Shown here one piece after another: positions 23,708 to 32,846 of a stretch of DNA of 60,910 nucleotides (positions are counted from its first letter, which is position 1; every line of letters begins with the position of its first letter). The stretch spans positions 1 to 60,910 of the forward strand of contig JAISWO010000069.1 in NCBI GenBank assembly GCA_031271045.1. Direction: 5' to 3'. The notes beneath the pieces were generated by a model, which was given only the letters and a program-made list of their open reading frames with translations, was not told the origin of the DNA and made no database searches. The DNA is from Tannerellaceae bacterium. Lineage in GTDB: Bacteria; Bacteroidota; Bacteroidia; Bacteroidales; Tannerellaceae. The translations under genes and the position numbers were made by a program.

Positions 23708-26701
23708 TCAGAATGACAGATCAAGACCGAAAATAAGACTCTTCGTCATCGGATAGATACCGCTTCCAATGCCTGCTTCGCCCCGTTCGGGATCCCAGAA
23801 GTTCACGTCGTGGAAGGTGTAGAGGTTAAAACCTGAGATATAGAGCCTGAGGTTCTTCAGTCCGGCCGGTTGGAGCCATTTGGAGGGCAACGTATAGGCC
23901 AGGGTGACGTCTTTGAGTCGCACATAATCGCCCCTTTCGAGGAAGCGGGTCGTCTGGCTGCTGTACGAATTGGAGGCGATACCGGCAACGGGCTTAGGAT
24001 TTACGCCCGTGTCGCCCGGCTTCTTCCAGTAGTTGAGCGCCGATTTGGACTGGTTCATCGACATCTGGTTGCCATCGGATTGGAGGTAACGGTTTTCGCT
24101 GATGAGGATGTTGTTGCCGAATTTGCCTTCAAGCAGGATATTCAGCGACAGTCCTTTCCAGGAGACGTCGGTATGGAGGCCGCCCGTCAGCTTCGGTTCG
24201 GGGCTGCCGGCTTCGATGTAGCGCGCCTGGTTGTAGTCGTTCGTCAGCTTGCCGTCGGCATTGACGAAGAGGGCATCGCCGTTGATCGGGTTCACACCGT
24301 AGTAGTCGCGCAGATAGAAGGTGAAGAGCGAATTGCCTTTGATATGCTTCAGGATGGTATAATCGGCATTGTCGATCATATCGTCGCCGTCGAGGTCGAG
24401 TATCTCGGACTTATTATGCGCCAGGTTGAAGCCTGCATTCCACTTCCAGTCTTTGCCGTTGACGATAGCGGCGTCGAACTGGATCTCGATTCCCTGGTTG
24501 CGTACGGAGCCGACGTTCTGGGTCTGTTCACTGAAGCCGGATGTTTGGGACAGGGGGCGGTTCAGGAGCATGTCAACGGTTTTGCGCGTATAGAGGTCGA
24601 TGGATCCGGTGAAGCGTTTCTGGAAGCCGAAGTCGATACCGGCATCCCAGGATGCGTTCTGTTCCCACGACAGGTAGTCGTTGCTCGGCGTACTGGGGCG
24701 GAAGCCTGCCGATCCGTTGTACTGCGTAGGCGCATAGACGCCGTATTGTTTGTAATACGTATCGTCGTAGACGCCGGTGATGTCGTTATTACCGGTGACA
24801 CCGTAGCTCAGGCGCAGCTTGAGGAGGTCTATCCAGTTGACGTCCGAGAGGAAGCTTTCGCTATGTGCGTTCCACGAGGCGCCGACGGAATAGAAGTTCC
24901 CCCATACATTGTTCTTCCCCAGCAGGGAGCTTCCGTCGGAACGGACAGAGCCCTGAAGGAAATAACGCCCGGCATAGTTGTAATCAAGGATACCGAAATA
25001 AGACAGGAGCGATTTGGCATAGTAATAATAATCGACCGTTACGTCTGCTACGGGCGCTGTATTGGGATAGGGGATGCCCGGATCTACGTTGGGAGCCATG
25101 ACGTAATTCCCGTCGCGCAGATAGTGCATGGCTTCCTGCCCGGCCAGGACGCGGTAGGTATGCGTGCCGGCGATTGTTCCGTCGTAGGAGGCGGTATTGG
25201 AGGTGGTGAGCAAGCGGCGCTTTTCGTCCGATGATTGCAAGGTGGCCGTCCCCTGGTTGGTTTCTGCGGCCCAGAAGCGGCGTCCTTCGGAGAAGGTCAT
25301 TTCGGCAGCGTTGGTTGTCCGGAAGACCAGTCCTTTCAGAGGCGTCCATTGGAAGTAGATACTGCCGTTGAAGCGGTATTGTTTTTCCCATTGCTCATCG
25401 TAGATGGCGGTGGCGCGGGGGTTGGTGTTGCTGTTTTCGGCTATGTTCACGTTGTGCGTGCCGTCTTCGTTATAGGGCTTCGTCCAGGGTTGGATGGTCA
25501 TGCCGGCAAACAGGGGGTTGACAAAGTAGAGGGACTGCATCGAGACGTCTTCGCTGTAGAGGTAACCTGTATTGATGCGTGCGCCGGTTTTGAGGTAGGG
25601 GCTCAGTTCGTGGTCAATGTTGAGGCGTGCCTGCATACGTTCGAAGGTGATGCCGTAGGCGATGCCTTCATTCTTGTGGTAGGAGAGGGAGCTGAAGTAG
25701 GAGGTCTGCTGCGATCCACCGGTGGCGGATATTTCGTACTCCTGCTGGTTACCGGGGCGTATCATGTGGTCGACCCAGTCTGTTTCGGGCAGGGCGTCCA
25801 TGCTCGAGGGATAGGAGTAGCGGCTGCCTTCCTGCGAGGGATCGAAGCCGGCGTTGATGGCGGCCTGCCGGCGGAAGCTGAGCAGTTCGTCGCGGTTCAT
25901 GACGCCGTAGTTGTTGTCATTGGCCAGCGTGGAGACGCCGAACTTGGTACGTACGTTGAAGAGATTCCGTCCTGCTTTACCGGTTTTGGTGGTGACCAGG
26001 ATAACTCCGTTGGCTGCGCGCGAGCCGTAGACGGAGGTTGCCGCCGCATCTTTGAGCACAGTGATGCTTTCGATGTCGTTCGGGTTGATCATGGCGAGGG
26101 CATTACCGGTATTGGTAAAGTAGGACTGGTTGCCGGTCATTACAGGCACGCCGTCTACGACGTAGAGAGGTTCTTTACCGGCATTGATGGAGCTGATACC
26201 CCGGATACGGATCTGCGAGTTGGCTCCCGGCTGTCCGGAGGTAGCGGTGATCTGTACACCGGCGATTTTACCTGACAGCATCTTGTCGAAGGATGTTCCG
26301 GCCAGGTCTGCCAGGGCCTCGTTGCCGACGGATATGACGGACCCTGTCTTGGCCTCCCGGCGGGTCGTGCCATAGGCGACGACGATCACTTCGCTCAAGT
26401 CTTGCGTATTGGGTTGCAGCGTAACCGAGATGTTGGGGCTAACTGCTACTTCCCGGGTTGTCATACCCACGTAGGAAATGGTCAAGGTTCTTGCCGTTGA
26501 AGGTACATTCAATGTGAATGTGCCGTCCTGATCGGTTACGGCCCCTGTGGTGGTTCCTTTCACAAGGACCGAGGCGCCGATCACCGGCTCATTGTCTTCG
26601 GCAGAGATAACCTTTCCCGTCACTCTGATGGTTGTTTGTGCCATCACAATCCCTATGCTTGCGATCAAGCATAGTAAAAGATAAGTCAATCGTTCTTTCA
26701 T
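23708..26701 (-). CDS. SusC/RagA-family TonB-linked outer-membrane transporter
   Basis: A 997-residue protein from MKERLTYLLL. It has a signal peptide, then a carboxypeptidase-regulatory-like domain (VTGKVISAEDNEPVIGASVLVKG), a TonB box region (LSEVIVVAYGT), a plug (RIRGISSINAGKEPLYVVDGVP) and a 22-strand barrel ending with LIFGLDLSF. It pairs with the following SusD. It is the first gene of a five-gene operon that ends with a secreted cysteine protease. Expression is probably subject to an attenuator in its leader. Confidence 0.93.
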   Translation of the reverse strand: MKERLTYLLLCLIASIGIVMAQTTIRVTGKVISAEDNEPVIGASVLVKGTTTGAVTDQDGTFTLNVPSTARTLTISYVGMTTREVAVSPNISVTLQPNTQDLSEVIVVAYGTTRREAKTGSVISVGNEALADLAGTSFDKMLSGKIAGVQITATSGQPGANSQIRIRGISSINAGKEPLYVVDGVPVMTGNQSYFTNTGNALAMINPNDIESITVLKDAAATSVYGSRAANGVILVTTKTGKAGRNLFNVRTKFGVSTLANDNNYGVMNRDELLSFRRQAAINAGFDPSQEGSRYSYPSSMDALPETDWVDHMIRPGNQQEYEISATGGSQQTSYFSSLSYHKNEGIAYGITFERMQARLNIDHELSPYLKTGARINTGYLYSEDVSMQSLYFVNPLFAGMTIQPWTKPYNEDGTHNVNIAENSNTNPRATAIYDEQWEKQYRFNGSIYFQWTPLKGLVFRTTNAAEMTFSEGRRFWAAETNQGTATLQSSDEKRRLLTTSNTASYDGTIAGTHTYRVLAGQEAMHYLRDGNYVMAPNVDPGIPYPNTAPVADVTVDYYYYAKSLLSYFGILDYNYAGRYFLQGSVRSDGSSLLGKNNVWGNFYSVGASWNAHSESFLSDVNWIDLLKLRLSYGVTGNNDITGVYDDTYYKQYGVYAPTQYNGSAGFRPSTPSNDYLSWEQNASWDAGIDFGFQKRFTGSIDLYTRKTVDMLLNRPLSQTSGFSEQTQNVGSVRNQGIEIQFDAAIVNGKDWKWNAGFNLAHNKSEILDLDGDDMIDNADYTILKHIKGNSLFTFYLRDYYGVNPINGDALFVNADGKLTNDYNQARYIEAGSPEPKLTGGLHTDVSWKGLSLNILLEGKFGNNILISENRYLQSDGNQMSMNQSKSALNYWKKPGDTGVNPKPVAGIASNSYSSQTTRFLERGDYVRLKDVTLAYTLPSKWLQPAGLKNLRLYISGFNLYTFHDVNFWDPERGEAGIGSGIYPMTKSLIFGLDLSF

Positions 26702-26775
26702 AAACACTCTTTTAATTGGTTAATAAACTCAGTTCTGTAATACTGTATCTGTTGCAGTCGCCTGCTTCGGAATGC

Positions 26776-26819
26776 AAAAAAAAACGCCCTGGCTTCTTCC
26801 GGGGGAAAGAAAACCAGGG
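26776..26819 (-). terminator. Intrinsic terminator inside the susC leader
   Basis: On the minus strand CCCTGG (26819-26814) and CCAGGG (26792-26787) enclose a hairpin with a GC-rich loop. A run of nine T follows (26784-26776). It lies between the promoter box at 26965-26972 and the susC ATG at 26701, so it should end most transcripts unless it is overridden. The rest of 26820-26960 is AT-rich with a TATATA run and no gene that I trust. Confidence 0.7.
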
Positions 26820-26964
26820 TGTATGAAATGAAAACGAGGAAAACGCGCGCGTGTGCAGTCTATTTTCGATGCGCGTATATATAATGGTATATATATATAT
26901 ATGGGTGGTGTGTGTGATATTCATCATTGTCTGAAGAGGAATAAAAATGATTTATTATTTAGTG

Positions 26965-26972
26965 CAAATGTA
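26965..26972 (-). promoter_or_regulatory. -7 box of the susC operon
   Basis: TACATTTG on the minus strand, about 260 bases before the susC ATG, which gives a long leader with a terminator. Confidence 0.55.
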
Positions 26973-27065
26973 ACAATAAACAAATAATACGCAAGCAAGA
27001 TAAAACAAAAAGAAAGTTCTTCCGTTTTCACCGATTCGCGGAAAAAAATTCTTTCGGGCAGGGGG

Positions 27066-29087
27066 TTAGTTGTTGGTCATGCGTTTGATGATGCTGTATG
27101 CGTTGATGATGCCTAATTCGCCGGCTTTGCTGAGGTCGGTGATGCCGCGGTTGGCGTCGCCCTGGGAGAGGTGGGTCAGGCCGCGGTTGAAGTAGGCTTC
27201 GGCGAAGTCGGGGTCGCGGAGGATGGCTTCGTTGTAATCCTGGATGGCGGCGCGGTAATCGCGTTGGGCGCAGAGGAGGTTGGCGCGGTTGAAGTAGGCG
27301 TAGATGAAGGCGGGGTTCAGGCGGATGACCCGGTCGTAGTCGTGGAGGATGAGTTCGTGAGGGGTCGGCGTGCCGGAGGGGAGCTTATCGGGGTCGGAGG
27401 CGGCAGTGGTTTGCTGCGAGAGGGAGTATTCCAACTGTTTGTAGCGGACAACGGCGCGGTTGAAGTAGGCCATGGCGAAGGAGGGGTTTATTTCGATGGC
27501 GCGGGTGTAATCTTTGAGGGCTTCGGAGAAGTCCTGTACGAGCATGTGGTCGATGGCGCGGGCGAAGTAGGCGTCGGCGTCGGCGGGATTTTGGGCGATC
27601 CGGGCCGAATATTCGTCGATGGAGGCGAAGTGGGTTTGGATTTGTTCTCCGGTCAGGGGCGCTTCTTCGTTGGTGAGGCGCAGCTGGTAGGAGAGGAGTC
27701 GTCGGGCGTTGTAGTCTTCGACGGAGCGGTCGTAGTAGACGAGTTTCTTGACGGGGTCGGGTTTTTCGTAGTAGGTGAGGATGAATTGGGGTTCGAGGTC
27801 TACGCGCACGTTGCGGTCTTGTACGCGTCCGCGGATGTCGCTTTGGTATTTGTTTTTGCGTTCTTCTTCTTTGTCGTAGACGACGAGGCGATTGAACTTA
27901 TGGATGTTCTTGTCGGACTGTTCGCGGGTGTTTTCGCCGTCGGCGGAGGCGTCGGTGGCGGAGGCTGAGGCGGTGTTTGCGGCGGAGGCTCGTTCGCGTC
28001 GGAGTCGTTCTTCGATTTCGAAGGCGGTCCAGGCGTCGCGGTCGGCGCCGGCGTTGTCGCGCAGTTTGCGTTTGGCTTCGGCCCGGCTGTAGTAGCCGGG
28101 GAAGAAGTCGGGGTATTGGTTGAGGACGGTGGTGAAGTCGTCGACGGCTCCGGAGTGGTTGCCTGTTTCCATGCGCAGGAGGGCTCGGTTGTAGTAGGCC
28201 ATGTAGTTGTCGGATTCTTCTTCGATGACGACGCTGAAGTCTTCGATGGCGCGGTTATTGTCGCCGACTTGTGCGCGGAGGAGTCCTCGGTTGAAGCGTG
28301 CGATGAGGTTCCGGCTGTCGAAGGCGAGGACCTGGTCGTAGTCGGCCATGGCTCCGCGGAGGTCGTTCATGCGGAAGCGTACGAGTCCACGGTTGATGAG
28401 GTATCCACTTTCGCGCGTATTGAGTCGGATGGCTTCGTTGAGGTCGGCGAGTGCGGCTTTGAAGTCGTTGCGTTGATAGAGGATGATGGCTCGGTTGCCG
28501 TAGGCGGGGGGTGAGTAGGGATCCATTTCGATGGCTTGGTTATAGTCGTTCAGGGCGAGGGTTGTGTCGCCTTTTTCGAGGTACATGGCTCCGCGTGCGA
28601 GGTAGTTGGGGGCATGTTTGGGGTAGGCGTCGAGGAGGGTATCGAATACGGTTACGGCGCCGTCGTAATCTTTGTTTTGTATGTGTGCAATGGCTTTATT
28701 GAGGAGCATTTGCCGGTCTTGGTGTTTAAATTCGAGTCCTTTGTTGTAGTCTTGGATGGCGTCGTTGAAGTTATCCTGGTTTTGTCGTGCGATGCCTCGT
28801 GCGAAGTAGGCTTGCGGGAGGAAGGGGTTTCGTTCCAGGGCGAGGGAGCAATCTTCTTCGGCGCCTTTGAAGTCGTCGAGGTTGATTTTGGCTACGGCCC
28901 GGTAGAAGTAGGGGTCTGCCAGCCAGGGTTTGGAGCGTATAACCTGGTTGAAGTATTGTATCGAGAGGACATAATCTTCGAAATAGAGTGCATTGCGTCC
29001 GATGGCCAGTACGCGGTCGGTATTGATCTGTGCCATTGCGTGGAAGGTGCAGATCAGTATCAGGAACGGGGTGATTGCTTTTTTCAT
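27066..29087 (-). CDS. Exported TPR-repeat protein
   Basis: A 673-residue protein with a Sec signal (MKKAITPFLILICTFHAMAQ). About ten TPR units fill residues 21-345, many with the pattern AYFNRGxxxxxxGDxxxAIxDYxxAI. A charged segment of about 150 residues follows, with a DKNIHKFNRLVVYDKEEERKN stretch, and then four more TPRs up to the C-terminus. It probably scaffolds a periplasmic or outer-membrane complex; no partner is evident. The strand is rich in GGCG codons but not foreign. Promoter box at 29110-29117. Confidence 0.85.
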   Translation of the reverse strand: MKKAITPFLILICTFHAMAQINTDRVLAIGRNALYFEDYVLSIQYFNQVIRSKPWLADPYFYRAVAKINLDDFKGAEEDCSLALERNPFLPQAYFARGIARQNQDNFNDAIQDYNKGLEFKHQDRQMLLNKAIAHIQNKDYDGAVTVFDTLLDAYPKHAPNYLARGAMYLEKGDTTLALNDYNQAIEMDPYSPPAYGNRAIILYQRNDFKAALADLNEAIRLNTRESGYLINRGLVRFRMNDLRGAMADYDQVLAFDSRNLIARFNRGLLRAQVGDNNRAIEDFSVVIEEESDNYMAYYNRALLRMETGNHSGAVDDFTTVLNQYPDFFPGYYSRAEAKRKLRDNAGADRDAWTAFEIEERLRRERASAANTASASATDASADGENTREQSDKNIHKFNRLVVYDKEEERKNKYQSDIRGRVQDRNVRVDLEPQFILTYYEKPDPVKKLVYYDRSVEDYNARRLLSYQLRLTNEEAPLTGEQIQTHFASIDEYSARIAQNPADADAYFARAIDHMLVQDFSEALKDYTRAIEINPSFAMAYFNRAVVRYKQLEYSLSQQTTAASDPDKLPSGTPTPHELILHDYDRVIRLNPAFIYAYFNRANLLCAQRDYRAAIQDYNEAILRDPDFAEAYFNRGLTHLSQGDANRGITDLSKAGELGIINAYSIIKRMTNN

Positions 29088-29109
29088 TTGTTGCGTATGA
29101 TTACAGAGG

Positions 29110-29117
29110 CAAATGTA
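29110..29117 (-). promoter_or_regulatory. -7 box of the TPR gene
   Basis: TACATTTG on the minus strand, 22 bases before the ATG at 29087. Confidence 0.6.
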
Positions 29118-29207
29118 CGGTATTTTATCCGGTTTTTGGAGTTATAGTTTTTTTTAAGTATTGGGGAGGTTTGTATGGGTTTGTGGGGTTCTTTTTTTCC
29201 GTTTCTT

Positions 29208-29325
29208 TTTGCAGAGACAGGAAGTATTGTTACATTTGCGTCGAAAATTTTCCCTGGTCCGGAGCGGGTCTTTACTTTACTTGTTTATTTGTTACTTTTT
29301 TCATGTGTCCGCTCCGGACTTTTTT
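29208..29325 (+). ncRNA. Candidate small RNA 1 with its own promoter and terminator
   Basis: TTTG at 29208-29211, exactly 19 bases, then TACATTTG at 29231-29238: a perfect promoter. Transcription should start near 29245. The arms GTCCGGAGCGG (29257-29267) and CCGCTCCGGAC (29309-29319) pair over 11 bp, and TTTTTT follows at 29320-29325. The product would be about 80 nt with a 41-nt pyrimidine-rich loop and no open frame worth naming. Confidence 0.6.
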
Positions 29326-29354
29326 CTTTCCGATACATTTTTTTCCTGTTATTT

Positions 29355-29472
29355 TTTGCAGCAGTAAAAGCTGTTGCTACATTTGCGCGGGGATTTAGTC
29401 TACTTTACCGGAACGGTGTTTGTTTTTAAATGAGTTTTTGCTGATTTAAAACGCGCTGTTCCGGTTTTTTTT
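29355..29472 (+). ncRNA. Candidate small RNA 2, same design as RNA 1
   Basis: TTTG at 29355-29358, 19 bases, TACATTTG at 29378-29385. The expected start is near 29392. ACCGGAAC (29407-29414) pairs with GTTCCGGT (29458-29465), and eight T follow to 29472. Length is about 80 nt. The 3' arm GTTCCGG is complementary to the CCGGAAC found in many units of array 4 downstream. Confidence 0.58.
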
Positions 29473-29627
29473 GTTCCTGTTGTGGTCTTTTTTCTTTCTT
29501 CTTCGTCTTTTTTCTTTCCTGCCCGGCACATTTTTCTTCCTGCTCCGCAATTCTTTCTTGTCAATCCGCACATCTTTCTTCCTGCTCCGCAATTCTTTCT
29601 TCCTGCTTCATTTTTTTTCATTTTTTC
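29473..29627 (+). repeat. Degenerate pyrimidine-rich 21-bp repeats
   Basis: About six imperfect copies. The clearest are CTTCCTGCTCCGCAATTCTTT (twice) and CTTGTCAATCCGCACATCTTT in strict 21-bp steps between roughly 29540 and 29625. T-rich, poorer copies precede them. The tract sits between small RNA 2 and the third promoter. No gene is visible here. Confidence 0.6.
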
Positions 29628-29658
29628 TTTGCAGAAATGAATACTGTCACTATATTTG
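29628..29658 (+). promoter_or_regulatory. Perfect promoter reading into array 4
   Basis: TTTG at 29628-29631, 19 bases, TATATTTG at 29651-29658. Just downstream CCATAAG and CTTATGG (29661-29683) form a small hairpin. No terminator is seen before array 4, so the array and the 30663 gene should be on one transcript. Confidence 0.65.
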
Positions 29659-29751
29659 TCCCATAAGTTTACGTTCCTTATGGTTCAGTGATTGTTTTGC
29701 TGCAAAGGTCGTAGATAAATCGCTCTTTATAAGTCTGTAATCCGAGGTGCA

Positions 29752-30570
29752 GGAACTCTGACGGAAGTCGCCGGAACCTTAACGGAAGCTACCGGAACTC
29801 TAACGGAAGCCGCCGGAACCTTAACGGGAGCCGCCGGAACTCTAACGGAAGGCGCCGGAACCTTAACGGAAGCTGCCGGAACTCTAACGGAAGCTGCCGG
29901 AACTCTAACGGAAGGCGCCGGAACTCTAACGGAAGGTAACGGAACTCTAATGGAAGGTGCCGGAACTCTAACGGAAGGTAACGGAACTCTAATGGAAGGC
30001 GCCGGAACCCTAATGGAGGCTGCCGGAACTCTAACGGAAGGAGACGTAACCCTAACGAAAGGTAACGGAACTTTAATGGAAGTTGTTGGAACTATAACGG
30101 AGATTGCCGGAACTCTAATGGAGACTGCCGGAACTCTAATGGAAGGCACCGGAACTCTAACGGAAGGTGCTGGAACTCTAATGGAAGGTGCTGGAACTCT
30201 AATGGAAGGTAACGGAATCCTAATAGAAGGTAACGAAACACTAATGGAAGTTACCGGAACTCTAATAGAAGTTGCCGAAACATTAATGGAAGGTAACGGA
30301 ACCCTAACGGAAGGCGATGGAACCCTAATGGAAGGTAACGGAATCCTAACGAAAGGCGACAGGACCCTAATGGAAGCCGCCGGAACTCTAACGGAAGATA
30401 ACGGAATCCTAACGAAAGGCGACGGAACTCTAATGGAAGGTAACAGAACCCTATTGGAAGCTACCGGAACTCTAATGGAAGGTGACGGAACCCTAATGGA
30501 AGCTACCGGAACTCTAATGGAAGCCGAAGGAACCCCATCGGAAGGCGAAGGAACCCTATCGGAAGTACCA
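29752..30570 (+). repeat. Array 4: 39 direct repeats of 21 bp in perfect register
   Basis: Units start at 29752 and every 21 bp to 30550 with no insertion or deletion. Consensus is GGAACTCTAA(T/C)GGAAGgtnnC. There is no internal dyad. The plus frame reads as heptapeptides GTL(M/T)EGx and continues to a stop at 30613-30615 (AKSDEPKKMLKEK). The first in-frame ATG is only at 29950, in the tenth unit; the first nine have ACG instead. So it is either a coding repeat of 221 residues (29950-30615) or a long repetitive leader of the 30663 gene. The minus strand is open too, which is a by-product of the period. Confidence 0.92.
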
Positions 30571-30662
30571 AAGGCAAAATCGGATGAACCAAAGAAGATG
30601 TTGAAAGAAAAATGATTATAACAGAACAATATATATACATCAACCGCTAAAAAATAAATACA

Positions 30663-31355
30663 ATGGCAAGCGAAAAAGGCGACTGGATCAGTCGCAGCAG
30701 AGATAAACTGATGATGCAACTCGAACAGTCGAAAAAACATATCGACGACAACCTGGTGCAATTCGATATGCAGCCCACCACCGTCAACGGACGATGGTAC
30801 AAGAACTTCTGCGAAGGGCCCCTGGCCCATTACAGCAGCGCCTACGAAGACTGGAAGAACCCGGCGACCCGCACCAGGATCAGCATAGATCGCATGATAG
30901 AGGCCGAGAGGGAAGTTGTGCCCGCCTACCGCAAACTGTGCGCCATGATGAAGGCCAACGACGCCGTCTCGGACGCCGACCTCGAAGCCGCCGCCTTCCG
31001 CAAACGCCCCTCGGTCCGCCGCTCGCCCTCCCCGGTAGCCACCCTCCCGCCGGGCTTTGAAGTCATCCCCATGGCCGGCCACCAACTGCGCATCGACTAT
31101 TTCCCCCTGGGCGAAATGCGCAAAAGCCGCCGCCCCGCCGGCCAACACGGCGCCGAAATTAAGTGGGGATTCTCCGACACCATCGTCGAAGATCCCGACC
31201 TTCTCGACCGCTCCTTCTTCTCGACCTCCTCGCCGGCCATCCTCGCCTTCCGAGGCAGCGAGATGGGCCGGAAAGTCTACATCTCACTCCGTTGGGAAAA
31301 CACCCGCGCCCTCAAAGGCCCCTGGAACGTCCCCGTCGAAGCCGTCATTCCCTGA
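30663..31355 (+). CDS. Array-4-linked protein of unknown function, helical plus FN3-like domain
   Basis: A 230-residue cytosolic protein with no signal peptide. Residues 1-105 look all-helical (DWISRSRDKLMMQLEQ; RISIDRMIEAEREVVPAYRKL). A Pro/Ser-rich linker leads to a beta-rich domain (about 135-230) ending KVYISLRWENTRALKGPWN, the pattern of a fibronectin-III-like fold. The plan (helical bundle, linker, beta domain) mirrors DUF6261 proteins 1 and 2, though I see no sequence identity. I recall proteins of similar outline in other Bacteroidetes, without a function. It lies 47 bases after the array 4 frame and has no promoter of its own. Confidence 0.75.
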   Translation: MASEKGDWISRSRDKLMMQLEQSKKHIDDNLVQFDMQPTTVNGRWYKNFCEGPLAHYSSAYEDWKNPATRTRISIDRMIEAEREVVPAYRKLCAMMKANDAVSDADLEAAAFRKRPSVRRSPSPVATLPPGFEVIPMAGHQLRIDYFPLGEMRKSRRPAGQHGAEIKWGFSDTIVEDPDLLDRSFFSTSSPAILAFRGSEMGRKVYISLRWENTRALKGPWNVPVEAVIP

Positions 31356-31389
31356 GCGTAACGAACCGTTCGCCGTTGGCCAAAAGAAA

Positions 31390-31421
31390 ACGGCAGCTCC
31401 CCGAATCGCGGGAACTGCCGT
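31390..31421. terminator. Hairpin between convergent genes
   Basis: ACGGCAG-x-TCCC pairs with GGGA-x-CTGCCGT. It lies between the convergent 30663 gene and xylE. A-rich on the left and weakly T-rich on the right. Confidence 0.6.
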
Positions 31422-31454
31422 CTGTCTCACTTTTTACTATTCACGAACCGGCGT

Positions 31455-32846
31455 TTACTTTTTCCATTGTTTTTCCATTTCCTCCAAAGACTTCCCTTTG
31501 GTTTCGGGGATCATTTTCCAGACAAACAAGGCAGAAACGACGGCCATTGTCCCGTAAAAGCCGTAAGTCAGCGCACCGCTGAATTCCATCATGGCCGGAT
31601 AGGTGGACGAAATCAGGTAGTTGGCCGCCCATTGGGCCGCTACGGCGATGGCGACGGCCTGGCCTCGGATACGGTTCGGGAAAATTTCGGCAATCAGCAC
31701 CCAGCAGATCGGTCCCCACGACATCATGAACGAAGCCGTATAGAGGATGATGAATACCAGCGTGCTGAGGCCAATGATTTGGAAATAAGCCAAGCCTGAG
31801 ATCGCAAACATACCGACCGCCATACCGATAGAGCCGGTTATCAGTAACGGTTTTCGGCCCCAGCGGTCGACAGTCAGGATCGCCACGACGGTAAAGACGA
31901 CGTTCACCAACCCCATGACGATCGTCTGAAGCATAGAGGCGTCTTTGGCCGCTCCCATGCTCTCGAAGATCCGCGGAGCGTAGTAGAGCGCCACGTTGAT
32001 GCCGACAAACTGCTGGAAAACGGACAAGAGGATGCCGATCAGGATGACGACCTTGCCGTAGGAGAAGATCCTCCCCCGGCTCGTTTCGGCAACCGTCAGC
32101 CGGATCTCGTCGAGGATCGCCTGGGCGCGTGTAGCCGAGCCGTTAATTTTCTTCAATACCTCCAGCGCTTTGTCTTCGCGACGGACAAGGGCCAGGTAGC
32201 GAGGCGTCTCGGGTACGAAGCAAACCAGGATGCCGAACAGCGCCGCCGGAATGGTTTCCGACAGGAACATATATCTCCAACCGATGCTGTTGATCCACTC
32301 AACGGCCTGCCCGTTGGCGATGGCCCAGTTGACAAAGTAGACAACGAGCATCCCGAAGATGATCGCGAACTGGTTCAGTGACACCAACCGCCCCCTCACT
32401 TGGGCCGGCGCGATCTCGCCGATATACATCGGGCAGACGGCTGAGGCCAATCCCACGCCGATGCCGCCCAGGATGCGGTAAAGGTTGAAGACGATCAAAA
32501 GGCCTATCGACGGCTCGTTGTAGGTAAAGACCAAGCTTTCCGGAAAGGCCGACCCTGCGGCCGAGAGGAAAAACAGCGCCGCCGCAATGATCAACGACCT
32601 CTTTCGCCCTGCGCGCGACGAGAGCAGCCCGGAGATAGCCCCGCCGATAATGCAGCCTATCAGGGCGCTCGATACCGTCGCCCCGTGCACAAAGGCGCTC
32701 AAGCCCAGGGGAAGGATCAGGAAGGCCTCGATCGACTTCTCCGCTCCCGATATAACGGCCGTATCGTAGCCGAAGAGCAGCCCCCCGATCGTCGCCACTA
32801 AGGTGATGCCGAAAACGTATGCGGCATTGTAGTTCGCCTTTTTCAT
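31455..32846 (-). CDS. xylE: D-xylose:H+ symporter (MFS sugar porter)
   Basis: A 463-residue, 12-helix major facilitator. Sugar-porter signatures are present: [15 protein letters not shown] in helix 1, [14 protein letters not shown] after helix 2, [36 protein letters not shown], the PETPRYL motif after helix 6, [13 protein letters not shown] in helix 7 and the C-terminal [12 protein letters not shown]. Its context with xylA and xylB makes xylose the substrate. The start overlaps the xylA stop by 4 bases. Confidence 0.93.
   Translation of the reverse strand: MKKANYNAAYVFGITLVATIGGLLFGYDTAVISGAEKSIEAFLILPLGLSAFVHGATVSSALIGCIIGGAISGLLSSRAGRKRSLIIAAALFFLSAAGSAFPESLVFTYNEPSIGLLIVFNLYRILGGIGVGLASAVCPMYIGEIAPAQVRGRLVSLNQFAIIFGMLVVYFVNWAIANGQAVEWINSIGWRYMFLSETIPAALFGILVCFVPETPRYLALVRREDKALEVLKKINGSATRAQAILDEIRLTVAETSRGRIFSYGKVVILIGILLSVFQQFVGINVALYYAPRIFESMGAAKDASMLQTIVMGLVNVVFTVVAILTVDRWGRKPLLITGSIGMAVGMFAISGLAYFQIIGLSTLVFIILYTASFMMSWGPICWVLIAEIFPNRIRGQAVAIAVAAQWAANYLISSTYPAMMEFSGALTYGFYGTMAVVSALFVWKMIPETKGKSLEEMEKQWKK

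Noticed and set aside
19253..26701. The SusC/SusD operon as a polysaccharide utilisation locus
   Set aside because: No glycoside hydrolase, polysaccharide lyase, ECF sigma or hybrid two-component gene is present; the only enzyme is a cysteine protease.
26712..26927. 71-codon frame in the susC leader as a leader peptide
   Set aside because: It reads through a TATATA tract and the terminator hairpin; no family resemblance and no conserved codon run.
29727..31148. 473-codon minus-strand frame across array 4 and the 30663 gene
   Set aside because: It is antisense to a supported gene and built of (S/A)(V/I)RVPAP repeats that arise from the repeat period.
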